From Thiosocius sp963719025 (GTDB taxonomy: Bacteria > Pseudomonadota > Gammaproteobacteria > Chromatiales > Chromatiaceae): DNA of 16,446 nt. Positions 7,609-15,185 of this stretch are shown here, piece after piece. The translations under genes were made by a program, and so were the position numbers. Every line of letters starts with the position of its first letter. The first letter of the stretch is position 1. The stretch is from assembly GCA_963719025.1 (NCBI GenBank), contig CAVRBK010000083.1:1-16446 (forward strand), in the 5' to 3' direction. The notes under the pieces were generated by a model. That model was not told where the DNA came from. It was given only the letters and a program-made list of their open reading frames with translations, and did no database searches.

Positions 7609-9351
7609 ATGTTCAGATTGTCACGCCGCTTTCCGCTGTTCGTTCTGCTTTTCTTTGCCCTGGTCGGTTGGGCCGCTGTCACCGCTGCGGCAGAAGATGC
7701 CGCGGATGATACGGCCGTCGACCCGCAGGACATCCCGTCCGGGCTGGTGTCGCCGCGGGCGACGATCAAGACCTTCCTGGGCGCAATGAATGACATCAAG
7801 CGCGGCGATCCGGCACGGATCGACGATGCTATCGCGACCCTCGATCTCACCGGGGTCAGCACACTGGTTCGCCGCGAGCGCGGCAGCGACCTGGCCTGGG
7901 TGCTGCTGGACGTGATGGACCGTACCCGGCTGGTCGACCCCGCAAATGTGCCGAACCGGGAAACCGGCAAGGCCTGGGTGTTTTCCGAGTACGACAGCGG
8001 CAGCGTGCGCATCGCCCGTTCCGACGATGGTGCCTGGCGATTCGATCGCGACACCGTTGAGCGGCTGCCGGCGATTCACGACGAGCTTGCAGACGCGAAG
8101 CGGGTGGTCGGCGGTGATGCCGAATCCTCCTACCTGCCGTTTCATCTGCGCCTGCGTCAACACCTTCCCGAGGCCTTCAAGCAGCGTGCCTTTCTGCTCG
8201 AAAACTGGCACTGGCTCGGACTGCTGATCATCGCCGCGGCCGGCGTGTTCGTCGATGCGATCGTGAGTTTCGTTCTGCGCTTGTTTGTCCGCGGTTGGCG
8301 TACCCGGGCAGGCCAGGGCGCCTTTCGCGAGGTCTCCGACCGGATGTTGCGGCCGCTGGGTCTGCTCGCCATGGCAGCGGTCTGGTGGATCGGTATCAAC
8401 CTGCTCGGCCTGCCGGAAAGCGCGCTGCTGATCCTGCTGGTCGCGGTCAAGTTTCTCGCCAGCCTGGCGGGTGTATGGACCGCCTATCGCCTGGTCGACC
8501 TGGTGTCGTCCTGGCTCGAGTATCGTGCCAGCCTTACGGTCAACAAGATCGACGATGTGCTGGCGCCCCTGATCACGCGCACGCTGAAGATCTTCGTCAC
8601 CGTCATCGGCCTCATCTTTATCGCCGACAATCTGAACATCGACGTGACCGGTCTGATCGCCGGTCTTGGCCTGGGTGGCCTGGCCTTCGCCCTGGCATCC
8701 AAAGACATGGTGCAGAACCTGTTCGGGTCGATCACGGTGTTGCTCGATCGCACCTTCACGGTCGGCGACTGGATCATCGTCGATGACCAGGAGGGATCGG
8801 TCGAGGCGCTGGGTTTCCGCAGCACGCGTATCCGTACCTTCTACAACTCGGTGGTCACCGTACCCAATTCGAAGTTCATCACCGCGACCGTCGACAACAT
8901 GGGCGAGCGACGCTACCGGCGCCTGTCGACCAAGTTCACGATCGCCTACGAGACGCCGCCGGACCGGATCGAGGCGTTCTGCGAGGGGATGCGCGAGATC
9001 GTTCGGCAGCATCCGTACATGCGCAAGGACTATTACCATGTCTACCTCAACGGCCTCGGAGACTCGGCGCTCGAGGTGCTGGTCTACGTGTTCTGGGAGA
9101 CGCCGGACTGGAGCACCGAGCTGCGCGAGCGTCACCGCTTCCTGCTCGATTGCCTGCGCCTGGCGAAGACTCTGGGCGTCGAGTACGCCTATCCGACGCA
9201 GACCCTGTACATGAAGAATGACGATGGCGGTGCGGCGGATGAGGTCGATGCCATCGGCCAGGCGCGTGACAACGGTATCGCGGCGGCCCGCGAGATCGTG
9301 GAACACAGTACCGGTCTGGGCAAGACGCCGCCGCCGGTGGCGTTGCCCTGA
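7609..9351 (+). CDS. Large MscS-family mechanosensitive ion channel with periplasmic N-terminal domain
   Basis: Intact 580-aa inner-membrane channel that opens on membrane tension to release solutes during hypo-osmotic shock (known role of the family). It begins with a signal-peptide-like stretch (about 1-28, ending AAA-ED), then a ~170-residue periplasmic domain, membrane segments at about 202-227, 249-267, 271-299 and 320-340, and the conserved glycine/alanine-rich pore helix at about 346-378 (GLIAGLGLGGLAFALASKD). The beta domain follows with FTVGDWI and VPNSKF, both MscS signatures, and then the C-terminal alpha/beta domain. It is about twice the length of E. coli MscS (286 aa), as in the multi-segment MscS-like channels. 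Start ATG 7609 follows a purine-containing GAGACCCCC. It is convergent with the cytochrome gene, 15 bp away. No frameshifts. Confidence 0.9.
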   Translation: MFRLSRRFPLFVLLFFALVGWAAVTAAAEDAADDTAVDPQDIPSGLVSPRATIKTFLGAMNDIKRGDPARIDDAIATLDLTGVSTLVRRERGSDLAWVLLDVMDRTRLVDPANVPNRETGKAWVFSEYDSGSVRIARSDDGAWRFDRDTVERLPAIHDELADAKRVVGGDAESSYLPFHLRLRQHLPEAFKQRAFLLENWHWLGLLIIAAAGVFVDAIVSFVLRLFVRGWRTRAGQGAFREVSDRMLRPLGLLAMAAVWWIGINLLGLPESALLILLVAVKFLASLAGVWTAYRLVDLVSSWLEYRASLTVNKIDDVLAPLITRTLKIFVTVIGLIFIADNLNIDVTGLIAGLGLGGLAFALASKDMVQNLFGSITVLLDRTFTVGDWIIVDDQEGSVEALGFRSTRIRTFYNSVVTVPNSKFITATVDNMGERRYRRLSTKFTIAYETPPDRIEAFCEGMREIVRQHPYMRKDYYHVYLNGLGDSALEVLVYVFWETPDWSTELRERHRFLLDCLRLAKTLGVEYAYPTQTLYMKNDDGGAADEVDAIGQARDNGIAAAREIVEHSTGLGKTPPPVALP

Positions 9352-9366
9352 TTTCGCCCGGGTCAA

Positions 9367-9976
9367 TCAGTTGGCTGATGTCGAGGGTGTGATCTCGCCT
9401 GCGGCGAGAAAGGCCGCAAGGGACTGGATTTCTTCCGTACCCAGGGCGCGGGCCGCCGTTCGCATCACGGCTTGTTGATCATTGTTGCGCATGCCAGACC
9501 TGAAGTTGTGCAGCTGGCGTTCGATATAGCGCCGGTTCTGACCGCGCAGCCTCGGCGCCTTGTGTTGCGCCATGCTGTCCTCGCCGCCATGGCAGTCGAC
9601 ACAACCGGGGCTACCGGCCGGCCTTTGCGTGAGCAGTCGCCGAATGCCTGTTGTTGGTGCGTCGGCTGGCGTCAGGCCGACCGGACCGCCCGCTTGAGCG
9701 GCAAAGTAGGCTGCGACGATAGCGTCATCGGATGGGTCGAGCAGGGCAACGGCAGCGTCCATCATCCGATTGGGATCGACACGCCGTCCGCTGCGAAAGT
9801 CCGCCAGCTGCTTGGCGATGTAGGGCGCGCGCTGGCCGCCGATCGACGGCACGTGCGCTGTCGATGATGCCGTTGCTGCCGTGACAATAGCTACAGCTTT
9901 CCCATGGTGCGCGTTGCAGCGACAGGCCGACGTCGGCCGCGAGCGCATCCGCGACCTCGCACGCGCAGAAGAACAA
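9367..9976 (-). CDS. Dihaem cytochrome c (c4/c553 type), frameshifted, start uncertain
   Basis: Periplasmic electron carrier with two c-type haem domains. The first haem site CSYCH is encoded at 9881-9895 (minus) and the second CVDCH at 9589-9603. Each is followed by the GGQR/RGQN-type region, a YIxxQLxxFRSGxR helix and a methionine-containing helix (NRMMDAAV; QAVMRTAA) that supplies the distal ligand, as in cytochrome c4. The frame changes once near 9853, between GIIDSA and VPSIGGQR, consistent with one inserted base. The N-terminus is unclear: the upstream frame shows FFCACEVADALAAD, which resembles a damaged signal peptide ending ALA-AD, and only a TTG at 9976 is available as a start. It lies 59 bp downstream of cynS in the same direction, so co-transcription is possible. 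A role in cyanate or thiocyanate metabolism is speculation. Confidence 0.8.
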
Positions 9977-9997
9977 CGGGCCGCACGAGATGGCCCG
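9966..9997 (-). terminator. Possible terminator downstream of cynS
   Basis: Read on the minus strand, CGGGCC (9997-9992) pairs with GGCCCG (9982-9977) across a 9-nt loop and is followed by the T-rich GTTGTTCTTCT. It lies about 40 nt after the cynS stop. The stem is only 6 bp and it overlaps the apparent start of the cytochrome gene. If active, it would separate cynS from the cytochrome. Confidence 0.3.
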
Positions 9998-10035
9998 GAG
10001 CCGATGTGCTGCGGGTCACCGGGTGCCCGCTTGTC

Positions 10036-10488
10036 TTACCAGGACTTGTAGCCGAGGAACTTGCCGTTGAGCGTGATGACAACACGGTCGCCGGCCGGGT
10101 TTTCCTCCTTGTCGATCTCCATGGTGAAGTCGATCGCCGACATGATGCCGTCACCGAACTTCTCGTGGATGATCTCCTTGATGGTTTCACCGTAGACACC
10201 GACGATCTCGTACAGGCGGTAGATCACGGGATCGGTCGGCACCACCTGGTCCCACTTCTTGTTCGGGAACTCCTGCAGGGTGGTCGAGACACGTCGGCGC
10301 CCAGACCCAGCGCCTCGACCAGCGGGTCGGCATTTTCCTTCTCCAGATGGTTCATCCCCAGGCAGGCCGAAACCACGTATTCGGGCGCCAGGCCGGCGGC
10401 CGACGAGATCGCCTCCCAGCTCATGCCTTTGGCTTTCTTGGCCTCGAGAATCGCTGTCACGCATCTCGGTCTTGTTCATTTCACTCAT
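10036..10488 (-). CDS. cynS: Cyanate hydratase (cyanase), frameshifted
   Basis: Cyanase converts cyanate and bicarbonate to carbamate and CO2, and the carbamate decays to ammonia and CO2. It acts in the cytoplasm as a decamer. With two frame corrections (one extra base near 10455, one missing base near 10287) the product is about 150 aa, against 156 in E. coli. The three catalytic residues are present at a constant offset of five: R91 and E94 in YRLYE, and S117 in GIMSAID, matching E. coli R96, E99 and S122. The conserved HEKFGDGI block and the C-terminus VITLNGKFLGYKSW are clear. Two ATGs compete: the first (10488) has AGAGG only 1 nt before it, whereas the second (10479, MNKTEM) has the same AGAGG 10 nt before it, so 10479 may be the real start. 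The gene is divergent from an ABC importer and has its own sigma-54-like promoter. Confidence 0.93.
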   Translation of the reverse strand: MSEMNKTEMRDSDSRGQESQRHELGGDLVGRRPGARIRGFGLPGDEPSGEGKCRPAGRGAGSGRRRVSTTLQEFPNKKWDQVVPTDPVIYRLYEIVGVYGETIKEIIHEKFGDGIMSAIDFTMEIDKEENPAGDRVVITLNGKFLGYKSW

Positions 10489-10533
10489 ACCTCTTCGCTT
10501 GGTGCATTTAAGATATCGGATTGTGCTTGCCAC

Positions 10534-10549
10534 TGCAAAAGCGATGCCA
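10534..10549 (-). promoter_or_regulatory. Sigma-54 (-24/-12) promoter candidate for cynS
   Basis: On the minus strand the sequence is TGGCATCGCTTTTGCA. The known sigma-54 consensus is TGGCACG-N4-TTGCA. The essential GG (-24) and GC (-12) are present at the correct distance and TTGCA is exact; the only departures are T for C and C for G at positions 6 and 7. The predicted transcript start near 10523 leaves a 35-44 nt leader before cynS. The site is preserved exactly in the inverted copy (16178-16193). Confidence 0.6.
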
Positions 10550-10633
10550 TTAGCGGCCGGCGCAAAGGAAAGGGCCTTATCTGTGTGGGGCAACAGGGTG
10601 CGACCGGCGTGATTGCCGAAGCAATGCGGCGTG

Positions 10634-10677
10634 TTTGTCCGACATAGTCGACAAAGTGGACACTTTGGCAAACAAAG
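10634..10677. promoter_or_regulatory. Cluster of dyads between the divergent promoters, candidate enhancer-binding-protein site
   Basis: Three dyads are centred about one helical turn apart: TGTC-C-GACA (10636-10644, centre 10640), GTCGAC (10647-10652, centre 10649.5) and the perfect CAAAGTG-GA-CACTTTG (10652-10667, centre 10659.5). A further ACAAAG lies at 10672-10677. TTTGTC (10634-10639) and GACAAA (10650-10655) also form an outer inverted repeat. The strongest dyad sits roughly 86-101 bp upstream of the predicted transporter transcript start and 129-144 bp upstream of the predicted cynS start, a usual distance for sigma-54 activator sites. It does not match the NtrC consensus GCACC...GGTGC. 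No regulator gene is present in the window. The binding protein is unknown. Confidence 0.5.
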
Positions 10678-10726
10678 CGTCCGTCGAAAGCTGCGAATTT
10701 TTGCCGGTTGGCCGTAAAACGGCGCA

Positions 10727-10742
10727 TGGCACGATCCCTGCA
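10727..10742 (+). promoter_or_regulatory. Sigma-54 (-24/-12) promoter for the ABC transporter operon
   Basis: TGGCACGATCCCTGCA matches the sigma-54 consensus TGGCACG-N4-TTGCA at 11 of 12 fixed positions; only the first T of TTGCA is C. GG is at 10728-10729 and GC at 10740-10741, the correct spacing. The predicted start near 10753 is 24 nt before the ATPase ATG at 10777, with AGGGG as ribosome-binding site. In the inverted copy this site is shortened by deletions. Confidence 0.7.
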
Positions 10743-10776
10743 AATTCCCTGGAAACACAGATTTCAGGGGTCAGCC

Positions 10777-11586
10777 ATGAGCGCCAGCATCAGCATCGAT
10801 TACATCACCCACACGTTTAAAGGGCAGCCCGCGCCGACGCTCGAGAACATCGAACTGCGGATTCAGCCCGGCGAGAAGATCGCTCTGATCGGTCGCAGCG
10901 GCTGCGGCAAATCGACCCTGCTGCACATGCTGGCCGGCCTGTTGATGCCCTAGCGAGGGCTGCGTGCGTATCCACGGCCACCAGGTCAGCAGGCCGAGCG
11001 CCAAGTGGAACATGATGTTCCAGAAACCCTCGCTGTACCCGTGGATGAACGTTCGCGCAGAACGCCGAACTCGGCCTGGTGTTCGCCGGCAGCAGAGACG
11101 ATCCGAAGATCGACCGCCTGCTCGACCATGGTCGGTCTCAGCGACAAGGCGGATGCCAACGTGCAGAGCCTGTCGGGTGGTCAGCAGCAGCGCGTCGCGC
11201 TGGCCCGCTCGCTGGCGACCTCGCCGGAGTTGCTGCTGCTCGACGAACCGTTTTCCGCACTCGACGCCTTCACCCGCGCCAGCCTGCAGGACGAGGTGGC
11301 CGAGATCGCCAGCCGTGAAGACCTGACCATGGTGATGGTCACCCACGACATCGACGAGGCGGTGGCGATGGCCGATCGCGTGCTGATCATGTCGGCGAAC
11401 CCCGGGCGCATCGTCGGTGAGATGCAGGTCGAGCTGCCGTTTCCGCGCAATCGCGCCTCGCACGAATTCAGCCTGCAGCGCGAGGCCCTGATGAATCAAT
11501 TCGAAGGTCTGGTTGGCAGCGAGTCTGGCCCGACGCCAAGTGCGTCCGCGCCCGACGAAGACACGACTGCCCAGCAGGCCGCCTGA
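10777..11586 (+). CDS. ABC transporter ATP-binding protein, nitrate/sulfonate/cyanate type, frameshifted
   Basis: Cytoplasmic ATPase that powers anion import, of the NrtD/SsuB/TauB type. About 268 aa after correcting three +1 shifts near 10950 (which creates an in-frame TAG), 11053 and 11128. Motifs in order: Walker A GRSGCGKST (residues 39-47), Q-loop MMFQKPSLYPWMNV, signature LSGGQQQR, Walker B LLLLDEPF, D-loop SALD and H-loop VTHDIDEA. The C-terminal tail SESGPTPSASAPDEDTTAQ is low-complexity. The ATG at 10777 follows AGGGGTCAGCC. The inverted copy keeps the frame across 11053 and 11128 (NVRQNAE; SAMVGLSDK), so those two shifts are errors of this copy. First gene of the operon, 32 bp before the binding-protein ATG. 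The substrate is inferred as cyanate or nitrate from the divergent cynS. Confidence 0.88.
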
Positions 11587-11618
11587 CAATTCCCCCAGCA
11601 GTGACACAGGAAAAAATC

Positions 11619-12860
11619 ATGACCACGTTCAACGATGAAGAACTGAAATACCTGCAGGAACACGAGATGAGCCGCCGCGACTTCATGCTGGACGCGATGG
11701 CCATGGGCGGCCTGGCCGCGGGCATGACGCTGCCGGGCATGAGCCTGGCCAACATGACGCCACCGGATGATGAGGTGGTGCGCATCGGCTACCTGCCGAT
11801 CACCGACGCCACGGCATTGCTGGTCGCACACGGTATGGGCTTCTTCGAGGACGAGGGACTGAAGGCCGAGAAACCGACCTTGATCCGCGGCTGGTCGCCG
11901 CTGGTCGAGGGTTTTGCCGCCGGCAAGTTCAACCTGGTGCACCTGCTCAAGCCGATCCCCGTGTGGATGCGCTACAACAACAATTTCCCGGTCAAGGTCA
12001 TGTCCTGGGCGCACATCAATGGCTCGGCGCTGGTGGTCGGCAAGCACACCGGGCGCCGAGGACTTCAAAGACCTCGGTGGTATGCAGATCGCAGTGCCGT
12101 ACTGGTACTCGATGCACAACATCGTGCTGCAGATGGGCCTGCGCAGTGCCGGCCTGAAGCCGGTGATCAAGGATCGCAGGACGAGCCGCTGGCCGCGGAC
12201 GAGGTCAACCTGATGATCATGCCGCCGCCGGATATGCCACCGGCACTGGCCGCGAAAAAGATCGACGCCTTCATCGTCGCCGAGCCGTTCAACGCCTTCG
12301 GTGAACTCAAGGCAGGCGGCAAGATGCTGCGCTTCACCGGCGACATGTGGAAAAACCACCCCTGTTGCGTGATCTGCATGAACGAGCAGACCGTCGCGGC
12401 CAAGCCGGAGTGGACGCAGAAGGTGATGAACGCGATCGTGCGTGCCGAGATCTACGCGCAGGAGAACAAGGAAGAGGTCGCGATGATGATGTCGCGCGAC
12501 GGCAAGAAATACCTGCCGATGCCGGGCAAGGCCGTCGTTCGTGCGATGACCTATTACGACGAAGACAAGTACGCCAAGCCGCACGCGATTCGCAATACCG
12601 CGGAGTTCGCCAACGGTCGTATCGACTTCTCGCCGTTCCCTTACCCGTCGGCAACCAAGCTGATCGTCGAGTCGATGAACGAGACCCTGGTCGGCGGTGA
12701 CAAGACCTTCCTGACCGGCCTCGATCCGCAGTTCGTCGCCGACGACCTGGTCGATTACAAGCATGTCAAGGTGGCGATGGAGAAGCACAAGGGCTGGGAG
12801 AATGCGCCCGGTGTCGATCCGGCGAACCCGTTTGAACGCGAGGAAGTGGTGAAGATATGA
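11619..12860 (+). CDS. ABC transporter substrate-binding protein (NrtA/CynA-like) with Tat signal
   Basis: Binding protein of a nitrate/sulfonate/cyanate-family importer, about 412 aa after correction. The ATG at 11619 was chosen over the in-frame GTG at 11601 because CAGGA lies 7 nt upstream. The N-terminus carries a twin-arginine motif SRRDFM followed by a hydrophobic segment (AMAMGGLAAGMTLPG), predicting Tat export. The mature part starts EVVRIGYLPITDATALLVAH, typical of the NMT1/NrtA-like fold, and continues with VEGFAAGKFN, AAKKIDAFIVAEPFNAFGE and KNHPCCVICMN. Between about 12055 and 12178 the true frame is shifted: a +1 near 12055 and a two-base insertion near 12177 restore each other, so the long open frame holds about 42 wrong residues in place of EDFKDLGGMQIAVPYWYSMH and following. 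The inverted copy reads VIKSQDEPLAAD, confirming the second error. Its stop overlaps the permease start (ATGA). Confidence 0.88.
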   Translation: MTTFNDEELKYLQEHEMSRRDFMLDAMAMGGLAAGMTLPGMSLANMTPPDDEVVRIGYLPITDATALLVAHGMGFFEDEGLKAEKPTLIRGWSPLVEGFAAGKFNLVHLLKPIPVWMRYNNNFPVKVMSWAHINGSALVVGKHTGRRGLQRPRWYADRSAVLVLDAQHRAADGPAQCRPEAGDQGSQDEPLAADEVNLMIMPPPDMPPALAAKKIDAFIVAEPFNAFGELKAGGKMLRFTGDMWKNHPCCVICMNEQTVAAKPEWTQKVMNAIVRAEIYAQENKEEVAMMMSRDGKKYLPMPGKAVVRAMTYYDEDKYAKPHAIRNTAEFANGRIDFSPFPYPSATKLIVESMNETLVGGDKTFLTGLDPQFVADDLVDYKHVKVAMEKHKGWENAPGVDPANPFEREEVVKI

Positions 12861-13431
12861 GTACGCCGCAGCCGGTCGTCATGGCCAACCTCGACAGCCG
12901 ACACGAGGCCGTCGACTGGGAGCGCATGGGGCGCTTCCTGCTGAGCGAGCCTGGGCTACCCGCTGGTCGGCATCGCGGCACTGCTGGCGGTGTGGTGGCT
13001 GGGTGGCTGGGCTGATCGCCAGCAACCCGGATACCGCGTCGTTCGCCGACTTTGCCCCGGCCCCGGCGTTCGCCCGTCTGCTCGGAACTGTTCGCCAACG
13101 GCTATGTCTGGGAGGCCTCGACGCCGAGCCTGGCGCGCATCGGTCTTGGCCTGCTGTGGGCCGTGGTGATCGGGGTGCCGGTCGGGGTCGGGATCGGCCT
13201 GTTCGCGAGCCTGCGCGAGGTCACGCATGTGCCATTTCAGTTCCTGCGCATGATCTCGCCACTGGCCTGGATGCCGGTCGCGGTGCTGGCCTTCGCGACC
13301 TGGGACGGCGCCATCGTTTTCCTGATCACGGTTGCGGCGATCTGGCCGGTGCTGTTCTCGACCGCACAGGGGGTGCGACGGATCGACCCGCTGTGGTTCA
13401 AGGTGGCGAAGAACCTCGGGGCCGACAGCAT
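12857..13431 (+). CDS. ABC transporter permease, frameshifted and cut off by the inverted duplication
   Basis: Inner-membrane permease of the NrtB/SsuC/TauC type. It starts at the ATG overlapping the binding-protein stop (ATGA, 12857-12860), implying translational coupling. Three +1 shifts (near 12947, 13008 and 13083, each a run lengthened by one base) must be removed. Readable parts are MGRFLLS, a first membrane segment (YPLVGIAALLAVWWLGGWLI), the LARIGLGLLWAVVIGVPVGVG segment, and ISPLAWMPVAVLAFATWDGAIVFLIT with the following helix up to NLGADSI. Only about 190 of an expected 260-280 residues remain: homology stops at 13431, where the reverse-complement copy begins after a 7-nt loop. The cytoplasmic coupling loop that contacts the ATPase is cut in its first part and the last membrane segments are missing. 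Confidence 0.82.
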
Positions 13432-13438
13432 CCGGAGA
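13432..13438. other. Centre (loop) of the large palindrome
   Basis: CGGGGCCGACAGCAT (ending 13431) is followed by the 7-nt CCGGAGA and then ATGCTGTCAGCCCCG (from 13439), the reverse complement with one mismatch. A near-zero loop of this kind is typical of a strand copied back on itself. No insertion sequence, target-site duplication or recombination site is seen at the junction. Confidence 0.9.
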
Positions 13439-13972
13439 ATGCTGTCAGCCCCGAGGTTCTTCGCCACCTTGAACCACAGCGGGTCGTCCGTCGCACCCCC
13501 TGTGCGGTGGAGAACGGCACCAGCCATCGCCGCAACCGTGATCAGGAAAACGATGGCGCCGTCCCAGGTCGCAAAGGCCGGCGCCGCAACCGGGTGTCCG
13601 GCAGTGGCGAGATCATGCGCAGGAACTGAAATGGCGCGTCCGTGACCTCGCGCAGGTGTCAGCTCAGCGGCGAATCCCCACCCCACCGGCACCCGCGCCC
13701 CACGACAGGCCGAGGGGGCCCCGATGCGGGCCAGGCTCGGCGTCGAGGCCTAGCCATTGGCGAACAGCGAGACGGGTGAAGCGCCGGGGCCGGGCAAAGT
13801 CGGCGAACGACGCGGTATCCGGGTTGCTGCGACGAGCCGCCGGCCACCACACCGCCAGCAGTGCCACGGTAGCCCCAGCTTGCTCAGCAGGAAGCGCCCC
13901 ATGCGCTCCCAGTCGACGGCCTCGTGTCGGCTGTCGAGGTTGGCCATGACGACCGGCTGCGGCGTACTCCAT
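13439..13972 (-). pseudogene. Broken inverted copy of the permease gene
   Basis: Reverse-complement copy of 12857-13431. Recognisable pieces on the minus strand are FATWDGAIVFLITVAA, DPLWFKVAKNLGADSI, SNPDTASFADFA and the N-terminus STPQPVVMANLDSRHEAVDWERMGRFLLS. The start region reads CGTACTCCATATC where the left arm predicts CGTACTCATATC, so the ATGA overlap is disturbed by one base. Multiple frameshifts. Confidence 0.85.
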
Positions 13973-15154
13973 ATCTTCACCACTTCCTCGCGTTCAAACG
14001 GGTTCGGCCCCGGATCGACACCGGGCGCCTCTCCCAGCCCTTGTGCTTCTCCATCGCCAGCTTGACATGCTTGTAATCGACCAGGTCGTCGGCTACGAAC
14101 TGCGGATCGAGGCCGGCGAAAGGATTTCACCGCCCACCAGGGTCTCGTTCATCGGAACCGACGATCAGCTTGGTTGCCGACGGGTAAGGGAACGGCGAGA
14201 TGCGACCGTTCGCGGCATTCGGACATACGGCCTGGCGTACTTGTCTTCGTCGTAATAGGTCATGGCACGAACAACCGCCTTGCCCGCATCGGCAGGTATT
14301 TCTTGCCATCGCGCGACATCATCATCGCAAACTTCTCTTCGTTCTGCTGGGCGTAGATCTCGGCATGCACGATTGCGTTCATCACCTTCTGCGTCCACTC
14401 CGGCTTGGCCGCGACAGTTGCTCGTTCATGCAGAAACAGGGGTGGTTTTTCCACATGTCGCCGGTGAAGCGCAGCATCACCTCCTTGAGTTCACCGAAGG
14501 CATTGAACGGCTCGGCCATGAAGGCGTCGATCTTTTTCGCGGCCAGTGCCGGCGGCATATCCGGCGGCGGCATGATGCTCGGGTTGACCTCGTCCGCGGC
14601 CAGCGGCTCGTCCTGCGACTTGATCACCCGGCTCCAGCCCGGCACTGCGCAGGCCATCTCCCAGCGCGAATGCTATGCATCGAGTACCAGTACGGCACTG
14701 CGACCTGCATACCACCCGAGTCTTGAAGAGGCACCCGGTGTACTACGACAGGGGCCGAACCATTGATGTGCGCCGGGACCGTGGCCGACCGGGAAATTAT
14801 TGTTGTAGCGCATCCACGGGGATCGGCTTGAGCAGGTGCACCCAGGTTGAACTTGCCGGCGGCAAAACCTTCGACCAGCGGCGACCGGCGCGGGATCAGG
14901 GTGGGTTTCTCGGCTTTCCAGGCCTTCGTCTCAAACCCGTGTGCGACCAGCAATGCCGTGGCATCGGTGATCGGCAGGTAGCCGATGCGCACCACCTCAT
15001 CATGCGGTAAGTTTCGGTCGTGTTGGCCAGGCTCATGCCCGGCAGCGTCATACCCGCGGCAAGGCCGCCCATGGCCATGTCATCCAGCATGAAGTCGCAC
15101 TGTCGTGTTCCTTGTGGAGGGTGTTTTCAGTTCTTCATCGTTGAACGTGGTCAT
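13970..15154 (-). pseudogene. Broken inverted copy of the substrate-binding protein gene
   Basis: Reverse-complement copy of the binding-protein gene. Readable segments are MTTFNDEELK, MAMGGLAAGMTLPGMSLAN, VRIGYLPITDATALLVAHG, LVEGFAAGKFNL, VIKSQDEPLAADEV, MPPPDMPPALAAKKIDAFMAEPFNAF, MSRDGKKYLPM and NPFEREEVVKI. The twin-arginine segment is lost in a deletion between LK and FMLD. The copy is in frame through KSQDEPLAAD, where the left copy is shifted, so it helps to correct it. Confidence 0.85.
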
Positions 15155-15185
15155 GATTTTTTCCTGTGTCACTGCTGGGGGTCCT

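Larger units (their letters stand above)
10282..13431 (+). repeat. Left arm of ~3-kb inverted duplication
   Basis: This segment holds part of cynS, the divergent promoter region, the ATPase, the binding protein and the truncated permease. It reappears as the reverse complement at 13439-16446. Near the centre, position x pairs with about 26870 minus x, drifting by roughly 130 bases at the outer end because the other arm has lost bases. The outer boundary is not seen: the match is still continuing when the window ends. This arm is the better preserved one, with about ten indels in the genes it carries. Confidence 0.93.

Noticed and set aside
7621..9366. 581-codon open frame on the minus strand opposite the MscS-type gene
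   Set aside because: Low-complexity, Arg/Gln/Asp/His-rich translation typical of an antisense shadow; the plus frame has all MscS signatures.
10501..10506. GGTGCA as an NtrC half-site near cynS
   Set aside because: No partner TGCACC at the required distance in the left arm; a single 6-mer is not informative.
10489..10758. N-terminal extension of cynS upstream of the ATG at 10488
   Set aside because: The frame is open but it runs through the promoter region, shows no cyanase homology, and an AGAGG site lies just before the two close ATGs.
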